A stretch of DNA of 64,000 bases. It comes from Burkholderia sp. OK233. GTDB taxonomy: Bacteria > Pseudomonadota > Gammaproteobacteria > Burkholderiales > Burkholderiaceae. Positions 25,483 to 33,900 of the stretch are shown piece by piece (within the stretch, counting starts at the first letter, position 1; each line of letters begins with the position of its first letter). Location: the NCBI RefSeq assembly GCF_900230185.1, contig NZ_OCSR01000002.1:3100001-3164000 (forward strand). The letters run 5' to 3'. A program made the translations under genes and the position numbers. The notes below the pieces were generated by a model. The model was not told the DNA's origin. It saw only the letters and a list, made by a program, of their open reading frames with translations, and did no database searches.

Positions 25483-26061
25483 ATGGCATTGCCTGTGCAG
25501 CAGCGCGCCACAACCCAGTTTTTCTATTACCCCAAGCTGCGGCTGTGTCCGTTATGGCGCAGCGTCTGCGTGAGCGCGGGTGTTGTCGCGATGCTGGGTG
25601 CATGCACAACGCCGGATCCGAACGAGCGGGTGACAGGCTCGGGTGGCACCGCAGTCAAATACAGTTCGCGTCAGGTGAGCGTGGATCTGACCGACAGCGA
25701 ACGCAATGCGCTTGCTGCCATGCGCGACCGAAGCTTTCCAGGTTCCACGCGTGAGCAGGCGCTGACGGCGGTTGCCGCCGCATTGAAATCAAGCGGCTAC
25801 GCTCCGGTTACGGTGGAAACGGATACGGCGCTGGTGGAAGCCGGCCGCGCCGAAGTGCTGGTGCCGAAGTGGCGGGAAGTGCTGCGTGGCGTGCTGAAAA
25901 CGCGTATCGGTATGCTGCCGGCCAAACCCGATCATCACAGCCTTGAATCCGACATGCACAGCATCGGAACACATCAGGCAGCGGCCGGCAGTGTCACGTC
26001 ACGCGTTCGCGCAGCCACGCAGACGCCAGATCGATCACCGTCACGACGACGATCACCATGA
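25483..26061 (+). CDS. Putative lipoprotein, probably 3'-truncated
   Basis: A 192-residue predicted lipoprotein. A hydrophobic stretch ends in the lipobox-like AMLGAC with Cys41 as the lipid-attachment residue, after an unusually long, mostly polar N-region. The middle part (VSVDLTDSERNALAAMRDRSFPGSTREQALTAVAAALKSSGYAPVTVETDTALVEAGR) reads as a normal folded domain. From about residue 155 the chain becomes low-complexity (TSRVRAATQTPDRSPSRRRSP), and the last 68 bases overlap the end of the convergent phnE gene on the other strand. The tail is therefore probably read-through sequence after the loss of the original 3' end. Function unknown. Confidence 0.55.
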   Translation: MALPVQQRATTQFFYYPKLRLCPLWRSVCVSAGVVAMLGACTTPDPNERVTGSGGTAVKYSSRQVSVDLTDSERNALAAMRDRSFPGSTREQALTAVAAALKSSGYAPVTVETDTALVEAGRAEVLVPKWREVLRGVLKTRIGMLPAKPDHHSLESDMHSIGTHQAAAGSVTSRVRAATQTPDRSPSRRRSP

Positions 26062-26833
26062 TCATCACCGCGGCCGTCTGCGCGTAATTGAACGAGCGGA
26101 TCGCCTCGTACAGCACCACGCCGATTCCGCCCGCGCCGACCATGCCGACCACCATCGCCGAGCGCACGTTCGATTCGAAGCGATATAGCGCGTACGAGAT
26201 CCACAACGGCAGCACTTGCGGCAGCACGCCGTAAATGATTTCGTCGAGACTGGTCGCGCCGGTGGCGCGTACGCCTTCGGCCGGACGTGGATCGATTGCC
26301 TCGACCGCTTCGGCGAAGAGCTTGGCGAGCACGCCGGTGGTGTGCACCCACAACGCCAGCACGCCGGCGAACGGACCGAGTCCCACCGCGACGATGAACA
26401 GCATCGCGAAGACCATTTCATTGATCGCGCGGCACGCGTCCATCATGCGGCGCATCGGCTGCACGACCCACATCGGCGCCATGTTGTGCGCGGACATCAG
26501 TCCGCACGGCACCGCGCACACCAGCGAGAGGGCTGTTCCCCACACAGCCACCGAGAGCGTCACGTACATCTCGTGCAGATAGCTGCGCCATTCGGTGAAG
26601 TCCGGCGGGAAGAAGTCCTTGGCGAACTGGCCCATGTTGCCGGAGTCGGAGAGCAGGTCGAGTGGTCGCATATCGGCGCCGTGCCAGGCGCCACCCAACA
26701 CGGCGAGCACGGCGATCCAGCCGATGAGCGACAGCCAGCTGCGCTTGCCCGCAGCGGGGGCGGCGCGCGCCGCCTGCGCGGCGAGCGCTTCGCTCGCACG
26801 CGTGGGCGACGTGATCAGATCAACGGTGTTCAT
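25994..26833 (-). CDS. phnE: Phosphonate ABC transporter permease
   Basis: A 279-residue inner-membrane permease with the BPD-transport fold. The EAA-loop region reads EGVRATGATSLDEIIYGVLPQVLPLWISYALYRFESNVRSAMVVGMVGAGGIG, the classic PhnE form. It starts at ATG 26833, overlapping the phnD stop by four bases, so the two are translationally coupled. With PhnD and PhnC it forms a complete importer for phosphonates or phosphite. No C-P lyase or phosphonatase genes are in the window. Its 3' end overlaps the convergent lipoprotein gene. Confidence 0.92.
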   Translation of the reverse strand: MNTVDLITSPTRASEALAAQAARAAPAAGKRSWLSLIGWIAVLAVLGGAWHGADMRPLDLLSDSGNMGQFAKDFFPPDFTEWRSYLHEMYVTLSVAVWGTALSLVCAVPCGLMSAHNMAPMWVVQPMRRMMDACRAINEMVFAMLFIVAVGLGPFAGVLALWVHTTGVLAKLFAEAVEAIDPRPAEGVRATGATSLDEIIYGVLPQVLPLWISYALYRFESNVRSAMVVGMVGAGGIGVVLYEAIRSFNYAQTAAVMIMVIVVVTVIDLASAWLRERVT

Positions 26834-27807
26834 TGCTTGGCTACGGCGGTGTTGAGTGCGCTCAGCCTGGCGTCGAGCGCGGCCAGTTGGGTCTTGCGGT
26901 CGTCGTCGGAAAGATGCGTGTCGCTCTCGATCTTCTGCTTCTGCTGGAACAACGCGACCTTGCGAATCGGCAGCAACTGCTCATCCGACGATGCCGCGAA
27001 GCCGGCGTAGCCTGTGATTGCAGCCATCACCGCTTTTTCATGCGGATCGGTCTTGCCGTAGTTCACGAAGAAGTTGCGGATCTTGTCCTTGGTGGCTTGC
27101 GGCAGATCCTTGCGCCATACCAGCGGGTCCGACGGAATCAGCGGCGACGTCCACAACACGCGTACTTGTGCAAATTTGTCCGGATGCTGCTTCTTCAGCG
27201 TGTCGAGCATCTCGGTGTTGTTGGTCGCGATGTCGATCTTGTTGTTCACCACAGCCAGCAGATTCGCTTCGTGGCTCGACGGCAGTACGGCCTTGAACGA
27301 GGTGTTGACCGGCGTGTTGTGCTGGGCGAACAGGTAATAGCCGGGGATCAGCGTGCCCGAGGTGGAGTTCGGATCGCCGAAACCGAGTGTGACGTCCTTC
27401 GTGTTTTTAAACACGTCGTCGAGCGTCTTGAAACGGCTGTTCACGTTGGTGATCAGCACCGACTTGTAACCGGCATCGCCATTCAGATACAGGACCTTCG
27501 CGAACACTTCGCCTTGCGAGCGATCCACCGCTTCGATCGCCGACGCATTGCCGAAATAGCCGACCTGTACCTTGTTAAAGCGCATGCCTTCGATGATGCC
27601 GGCGTAGTCGGTCGCGAAGAACGCTTTGACGTTCAGGCCGGTTTGCTTGTTCATGTCCGCGATCAGCGGTTCCCAGCGCTGTTTCAGCACGGAGGAGGAA
27701 TCGGTCGAGATGATGCCGAGGTTGAGGTCCTCGGCTTGTGCGGTGGCGACGCAGGCGAAGGCGGCCGCGCCGACGGTCAGCGTGATCAATGAACGCAGGA
27801 ATTTCAT
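26830..27807 (-). CDS. phnD: Phosphonate ABC transporter substrate-binding protein
   Basis: A 325-residue periplasmic binding protein. The signal peptide MKFLRSLITLTVGAAAFACVATAQA is followed by EDLNLGIISTDSSSVLKQRWEPLIADMNKQTGLNVKAFFATDYAGIIEGMRFNKVQVGYFG, which matches the PhnD family; STSGTLIP is the ligand-binding loop. It binds phosphonate, phosphite or a similar P compound in the periplasm and hands it to PhnE. It follows phnC by 42 bases in the same operon. Which ligand is bound cannot be told from the sequence. Confidence 0.92.
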   Translation of the reverse strand: MKFLRSLITLTVGAAAFACVATAQAEDLNLGIISTDSSSVLKQRWEPLIADMNKQTGLNVKAFFATDYAGIIEGMRFNKVQVGYFGNASAIEAVDRSQGEVFAKVLYLNGDAGYKSVLITNVNSRFKTLDDVFKNTKDVTLGFGDPNSTSGTLIPGYYLFAQHNTPVNTSFKAVLPSSHEANLLAVVNNKIDIATNNTEMLDTLKKQHPDKFAQVRVLWTSPLIPSDPLVWRKDLPQATKDKIRNFFVNYGKTDPHEKAVMAAITGYAGFAASSDEQLLPIRKVALFQQKQKIESDTHLSDDDRKTQLAALDARLSALNTAVAKQ

Positions 27808-27849
27808 CGCTTTGAGGTCCGGTTGAGTGAACAGAATGGGTGGGCGCGC

Positions 27850-28752
27850 TCAGCTCGAGTGCGCCGGATTGAGGGCGAACGCATAACGCGTCGAGGTGGA
27901 TTCGGTGTCTTGCGCCGGTGCGCTGGTGTCGGCCCCGCTAGCGTTGCTGTCCGCATGATTGACCGCGCCCGCGGTGGCCTCTTCGAGCAGTTCACGGGCA
28001 TCGTCGCCGTAGAGTTTCTTGAGCAGGGCAGGGCTCAGCGCGGCAGAGGGGCCGTCGTAGACCACCTTGCCACGACGCAGTGCAACGGTGCGCGGGCAAT
28101 ACTGCATCGCAATGTCGACCTGATGCAGCGACACCAGCACCGTCAGTTGATGTTCGACGTTGAGCGTGCGCAGCATTTCCATCACACGGCGCGACGATTC
28201 GGGATCGAGCGAGGCGATCGGTTCGTCGGCGAGCACGATGCGCGCGCGCTGCACCAGCGCGCGCGCCAACGCCGCGCGTTGCTGCTGGCCGCCGGAGAGG
28301 TTGGCGGCGCGTTCGCGCGCATGGTCGCCGATGCCGACTTCATTGAGCGCGGCCATCGACAACGCCCGCTCCGCGCCCGGAAAGCGCCCGGTGAGACGGC
28401 GCCACAAAGGCAGCCGCGCGAGCGCACCGATCAGCACGTTGCTCTCCACGGAAAGCCGGTTCACCAGATTGAATTGCTGGAACACGAAGCCGATATCGCG
28501 GCGAATGCTGCGTACTTCGCGCACAATGCGGCCGTTCTGCTGGATCGGCCGGCCGAGAATCGCGATCTGCGACGGTTGCGCATCCGAGGCCGTGAAGCCC
28601 GCAATATGCCGCAGCAGTGTCGACTTGCCCGAGCCCGAGGCGCCAATCAACGCAACCATTTCGCCCGGCTCGACGCGCAGATCGATTTCGTCCAGCGCCT
28701 TGCGGCCGTTGCTGAATGTCTTGCTCAACCGTTCGATACGAATTGCTTCCAT
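27850..28752 (-). CDS. phnC: Phosphonate ABC transporter ATP-binding protein
   Basis: A 300-residue ABC ATPase. Walker A is GASGSGKST, the Q-loop FVFQQFNL, the ABC signature LSGGQQQRAALARAL and Walker B IVLADEPIASLDPES, with an H-loop histidine in VSLHQVD. ATG 28752 is chosen because GGGG lies five bases upstream and the sequence MEAIRIERLSKTF is the family start; the frame is open slightly further up. It is first in the phnCDE operon. The C-terminal extension of about 40 polar residues beyond the ATPase core is longer than usual. Confidence 0.92.
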   Translation of the reverse strand: MEAIRIERLSKTFSNGRKALDEIDLRVEPGEMVALIGASGSGKSTLLRHIAGFTASDAQPSQIAILGRPIQQNGRIVREVRSIRRDIGFVFQQFNLVNRLSVESNVLIGALARLPLWRRLTGRFPGAERALSMAALNEVGIGDHARERAANLSGGQQQRAALARALVQRARIVLADEPIASLDPESSRRVMEMLRTLNVEHQLTVLVSLHQVDIAMQYCPRTVALRRGKVVYDGPSAALSPALLKKLYGDDARELLEEATAGAVNHADSNASGADTSAPAQDTESTSTRYAFALNPAHSS

Positions 28753-29043
28753 AAGTACCCCTTCATGCATCCGGCCATCGCCGACATGTGTGGGGCTCAT
28801 TCTAGGAAGCGTCTGTGACGGTTGAGTGAAGGCATCGCAACGTCTAGACGACTATATCTATATGTGTCTTTTTTGCGTCGCCAGGAAGGCAGACAGAAGT
28901 CATTCGTTCGAACAGAAAATGACACTCGCATGACATGATTTGTATTGGGTGGGGCCGGCTGCGCATCATCACCCGCAGCCAGGCTATATTGCGTCATTCG
29001 GTGTGCCGTCCCCAATAACCTTGCAGTTCCTTTCGACGTCGTC

Positions 29044-30078
29044 ATGCAGCCTTTGAGCTTTCTGCCCGACAGTTTTGCGGAGTACGAAGATCTCAAGACG
29101 ATCCTCGACCAGGGCAGCGCCAGCTTCGAGATCCGCACCGTCTGCGAGACGACGGTGCGGGGCCGGCAATTCGCCGTACACACCGCGAGTATCGGTTCAA
29201 CCGATCCGCTCGCGCCGGCAATCGGGTTTTTTGGCGGCATTCACGGACTCGAACGGATCGGCTCGCAACTCGTGCTCGACTACATGCGCGCGCTGCTCGC
29301 CCGGCTGGAATGGGACGAACTGCTGGTACGGCAGTTGCAATCGATTCGTCTGATCTTTATGCCGATTGTCAATCCAGGCGGCATGTGGGCCGCCACCCGG
29401 GCCAATCCCAACGGCGTCGACCTGATGCGCAATGCGCCGCAGAATGCTGACGAACGCGTGCCGCTGCTCGCCGGCGGTCAGCGGGTGGGCGCGTGGCTGC
29501 CGTGGTATCGCGGCCGGCAAGGCGGGCCGATGGAGCCCGAGGCCGCGGCACTCCTGCGGGTGGTCGAAACCGACATGGCCGCGCGGCCCCTGAGCATTGC
29601 GCTCGATTGCCACTCGGGGTACGGCTGGCGCGACAGCATCTGGTTTCCCTACGCGCGCACGCGCAAGCTGATGCCGCATCTGCCGGAAATGTACGTGCTG
29701 AAAACCATGTTCGAGCGCGCGCATCCGCATCATGGCTACGCGTTCGAACCGCAGAGCCATCAGTATCTGTTGCATGGCGATCTGTGGGACTTCGCGTACG
29801 ACCGTACGCCGCCGCCCAACGTCTTCCTGCCGATGACGCTCGAACTCGGTTCGTGGCTGTGGATCAAGAAGAATCCGCGTCAACTGTTTTCGCGCCAGGG
29901 CATGTTCAATCCGGTGAAGGCGCATCGCACCGCGCGCGTGCTGCGGCGTCATGCGAATCTGCTCGATTTTCTCGCGCGCGCAGCGTTCTCGTCGCAACGC
30001 TGGCTGCCGCAAGGCAATCGTCGCGAGGAACTACTGCAAAGCGCGATCGACCATTGGACCACGCCGGAAGCGCTATGA
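29044..30078 (+). CDS. M14-family zinc carboxypeptidase-like protein
   Basis: A 344-residue M14 metallopeptidase-like protein. The zinc-binding HxxE is in FFGGIHGLERIG, the third zinc ligand histidine in LDCHSGYGWRD, and the catalytic glutamate in MTLELGSWLW; the substrate carboxylate-binding region includes NPNGVDLMRN. No signal peptide is seen, so it is probably cytoplasmic, as in the succinylglutamate desuccinylase/AstE-like and DUF2817 branches. ATG 29044 is preferred over an upstream open frame. Its stop codon overlaps the start of the alpha/beta hydrolase gene (ATGA), implying a shared task, possibly amide or peptide breakdown. The substrate is unknown. Confidence 0.82.
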   Translation: MQPLSFLPDSFAEYEDLKTILDQGSASFEIRTVCETTVRGRQFAVHTASIGSTDPLAPAIGFFGGIHGLERIGSQLVLDYMRALLARLEWDELLVRQLQSIRLIFMPIVNPGGMWAATRANPNGVDLMRNAPQNADERVPLLAGGQRVGAWLPWYRGRQGGPMEPEAAALLRVVETDMAARPLSIALDCHSGYGWRDSIWFPYARTRKLMPHLPEMYVLKTMFERAHPHHGYAFEPQSHQYLLHGDLWDFAYDRTPPPNVFLPMTLELGSWLWIKKNPRQLFSRQGMFNPVKAHRTARVLRRHANLLDFLARAAFSSQRWLPQGNRREELLQSAIDHWTTPEAL

Positions 30079-30851
30079 GCACGTGGATTCTTTTGCGTGG
30101 GCTGACGCGCGAAACACGCCACTGGGGTCGTTTACCCGGCTTGCTGCGCGAGGCGACCGGCACGGATCGCCAGTTGCTGCTCGATTTGCCCGGCAATGGC
30201 GAGTTCGTGCACTTGCGCGCGCCGGCCACGGTCGAGGATATGGTGGGCTTCGTGCGGATTGCTGCATTGCAAACTGGCGCGGCAGGTCCCTATCGCGTGC
30301 TGGCGATGTCACTCGGCGGCATGGTGGCGACCGACTGGGCGCAACGGCATCCCGGTGAGATCGAGCGGCTCGTGTTGATCAATACCAGCATGCGGCCGTT
30401 CAGCCTCATGCACGAGCGCTTGCGCCCATCGGCATGGCCGGGTTTGTTGGGCGTCGCAGCACACTGGCGCGATGCGCCGCGCGCGGAAAGCGGCATTCAT
30501 CGGCTGACATGCAACAACGTCGAAACGCTGGGCGCCGATCTCGACGCATGGAGCGAAATTCGCCGGAGCGCGCCGGTGAGCCGGGGCAATGCGCTACGGC
30601 AGCTTTGGGCCGCCGCGCGCTTTAGTGCGGCTGCCGCGAAACCGCATTGCCCGTTGCTGATTCTTTCTTCACGCGCCGATAAGCTGGTCAATCCGGTGTG
30701 TTCGGCCAAGCTCGCGGCAGCGTGGGGCGCAACGCATCGCGAGCATCAATGGGCCGGTCATGACCTGCCGCACGACGACCCGGCCTGGACCAGCGAACAG
30801 GTTCAGGCATGGCTGAGGCAGGCGTCTGGCGAATTGAAGGCCGCGCTTTAA
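30075..30851 (+). CDS. Alpha/beta hydrolase
   Basis: A 258-residue alpha/beta hydrolase. The likely triad is Ser in LAMSLGGMVA, Asp in LILSSRADKLV and His in WAGHDLPHDD. The N-terminus MSTWILLRGLTRETRHWGRL places the oxyanion-hole segment right after the first strand. The elbow reads A-M-S-L-G rather than the usual G-x-S-x-G, with Ala at the first glycine, which is tolerated in some esterases. The gene overlaps the M14 peptidase-like gene by ATGA and is translationally coupled to it. The frame is open far upstream within that gene, but the coupled ATG is the sensible start. Substrate unknown. Confidence 0.82.
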   Translation: MSTWILLRGLTRETRHWGRLPGLLREATGTDRQLLLDLPGNGEFVHLRAPATVEDMVGFVRIAALQTGAAGPYRVLAMSLGGMVATDWAQRHPGEIERLVLINTSMRPFSLMHERLRPSAWPGLLGVAAHWRDAPRAESGIHRLTCNNVETLGADLDAWSEIRRSAPVSRGNALRQLWAAARFSAAAAKPHCPLLILSSRADKLVNPVCSAKLAAAWGATHREHQWAGHDLPHDDPAWTSEQVQAWLRQASGELKAAL

Positions 30852-30996
30852 ACAGAGGCGGCACCTTCACCGGCAGCGGGTATAACCTAAGTGAGCTCGC
30901 GCATCGCTTTCCGGGTGGCAGGCGCATAATCCCCGTTCAGACGATGCATGCGAATCAAGCGATACTCGCTATTGCCGCCCGCCGGGGGAGTTGATC

Positions 30997-33900
30997 ATGC
31001 AAGCAAAGAATGAAGAAGCCGTCACGCACCTGCTGAACGATGTCTTTGAATTTGCGCGTGGGCGTTTGCCGGAGCCAACCTTCAAAGTCGTCGAGCCTTT
31101 CCTGCGGCACTACTACGATTTCGTCGACGCCGACGATCTTCAAAGCCGCTCGATCGCCGATCTTTACGGCGCGGCACTGGCTCACTGGCAAACTGCGCAG
31201 CGCTTCGTGCCAGGCAGCGAACGGCTGCGCGTCTACAACCCGATACTCGAACAGCATGGCTGGCATTCCGATCACACGGTGATCGAGATCGTCAACGACG
31301 ACATGCCGTTTCTGGTCGATTCGGTATCGATGGCGGTCAACCGCCTCGGGCTCGCGCTGCATTCAGTCGTGCATCCGGTGTTCCGCATCTGGCGCGGACC
31401 GGACGGCAGCATTGTGCGAGTGGGTCAGGGCGCTGAAGATGCCGCCGATACGCGCTCGCAGCTTGCCTCGTTCATTCACTTCGAGGTCGACCGTTGCGGC
31501 GACGCAGCGAAACTCGACGCATTGCGCGACGAGATCGCCAAGGTGCTGCGCGACGTGCGCGCCGCGGTGGAAGACTGGCCGAAGATCGTCGAACTCGCGC
31601 GCGTTACCGTCAAAGGCATGAAGGCCGGCGAGGCGGGGCCGGAAGGTGTCGAGGCCCGCGCGTTCCTCGAATGGATGGTGGCCGATCATTTCACGTTTCT
31701 TGGCCAGCGCGACTATGAATTGGTGCAGCACGATATCGGCTTTGGCCTGCGTGCGATACCCGGCTCCGGCCTCGGCATTCTGCGCGATGAGTTGCGTCCC
31801 GCGGGCGCAGCGGAAATCACGCCGTTGCCACCGGCGGCCGCCGATATCATCTCCGGCTCGTCGCCCATTTTCCTGACCAAAGCCAACTCGCGCGCGACGG
31901 TGCATCGGCCGGGCTATCTGGATTACGTCGGCATCAAGCTGACCGGTGCGGACGGCAAGGTGACCGGCGAGCGGCGCTTTATCGGCCTGTATACGTCCAC
32001 CGCGTACCTTGTGTCGGCCGCGGAGATTCCGATCGTACGGCGCAAATGCGCGAACATCGTACGGCGGGCTGGTTTCCTGCCCAAGGGCCACTTGGCCAAA
32101 TCACTGGTGACGGTGCTCGAAACTTATCCACGTGACGAACTGTTTCAGGCCGACGAAGACCAGCTCTACGATATCGCGCTGGGTGTGCTGCGTTTGCAGG
32201 AGCATCAGCGTACGCGTATGTTCGTCCGGCGCGACCGCTTCGACCGCTTCGTGTCGTGTCTCGTGTTCGTCCCGCGCGACAAGTACAACACCGATCTGCG
32301 GCAACGCATCGCCAATCTGTTGACCGATGCGTTCAACGGGGAAAGTGTCGAATTCACGCCGTTGTTGTCGGAGTCGACACTCGCGCGCATTCACTTCGTC
32401 GTGCATGCGAAGCCCGGGGGCATGCCCCATGTCGACACACGTGAGCTCGAAGCGCGGCTCGTGCATGTCACGCGCCGCTGGCAGGACGATCTAGCCGACG
32501 CGTTGCTCGATGCATTCGGCGAAGAGCAGGGCAACCGTCTCCTGCAACACTATGCGGATTCGTTCCCCCCCGGCTATCGCGACGATTATCCGGCCCGTAC
32601 CGCAGTGCGCGATATCGAGCTGATCGAACGCGTGCAGGGCAGCGAGCGGCTCGCCATGAACCTGTACCGCCCGATCGAAGCAGGGCCGCGCGCATTCCGT
32701 TTCAAGGTTTATCGGGCTGGCTTGCCCATTGCCTTGTCGCGTAGCTTGCCGATGCTCGAACATCTGGGCGTGCGTGTCGATGAAGAGCGGCCGTATCTGA
32801 TCGAAGCACTCGACGCCACGCCTGCCTGGATTCACGACTTCGGCCTTGAACTCGCGGACGATGCGGAGTTCGATATCGAACGGGTGAAGGATCTTTTCGA
32901 AGATGCGTTTGAACAGGTGTGGACTGGCGGAATCGAAAGCGATGATTTCAACCGCCTGGTGTTGCGCGCACAACTGAGTGCGCGCGAGGTGACGATTCTG
33001 CGTGCTTACGCCAAGTACCTGAGGCAAGTGGGTTCGACGTTCAGCGATGCTTATATCGAACGCGCGGTCACCGGCAATCCGGCGATCGCCCGCATGCTGG
33101 TGGAGTTGTTCGTGGCGCGCTTCGATCCGGTGCTGGGCGTTACGCGCGAGGCCCGCGTCGACGGCTTGTTGAAGACGATCGACAGCGCGCTCGATCAGGT
33201 GCCGAATCTCGACGAGGACCGGATACTCCGGCAATTCCTCGGCGTCATCAAGGCCACGCAGCGCACGAACTACTATCGCTTCGACGCCGAGGGCCATCCG
33301 AAACCGTATCTGTCGTTCAAATTCAATCCCGCCCAGGTGCCCGGCTTGCCCGAACCGAAACCGATGTTCGAAATCTGGGTGTACTCGCCGCGAGTAGAAG
33401 GCGTGCATTTGCGCGGCGGCCGTGTTGCGCGCGGCGGTCTGCGTTGGTCGGATCGGCGCGAGGACTTCCGCACGGAAGTACTCGGGTTGATGAAGGCGCA
33501 GATGGTCAAGAACGTGGTGATCGTGCCGGTTGGCTCCAAAGGCGGTTTCGTCGTGAAGAATCCGCCGCCGCAGACCGAACGCGACGCGTGGATGCGTGAA
33601 GGCATCGCCTGCTATCAGACGTTCCTGCGCGGCCTGCTCGATTTGACCGACAACCTCACGGGTACGACTGTGGTGCCACCACCCGATGTGGTGCGGCATG
33701 ACCCCGACGATCCCTATCTGGTAGTCGCCGCTGATAAAGGCACCGCCACTTTCTCCGACTACGCGAACGCGATCTCACAGGAATACGGTTTCTGGCTCGA
33801 CGACGCCTTTGCGTCGGGTGGTTCGGTCGGTTATGACCACAAGAAAATGGCGATCACGGCGCGCGGTGCGTGGGAGTCGGTCAAGCGGCACTTCCGCGAA

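Noticed and set aside
29493..30074. Long upstream extension of the alpha/beta hydrolase frame
   Set aside because: It overlaps the M14 peptidase-like gene in another frame; the ATGA-coupled start at 30075 gives a normal hydrolase.
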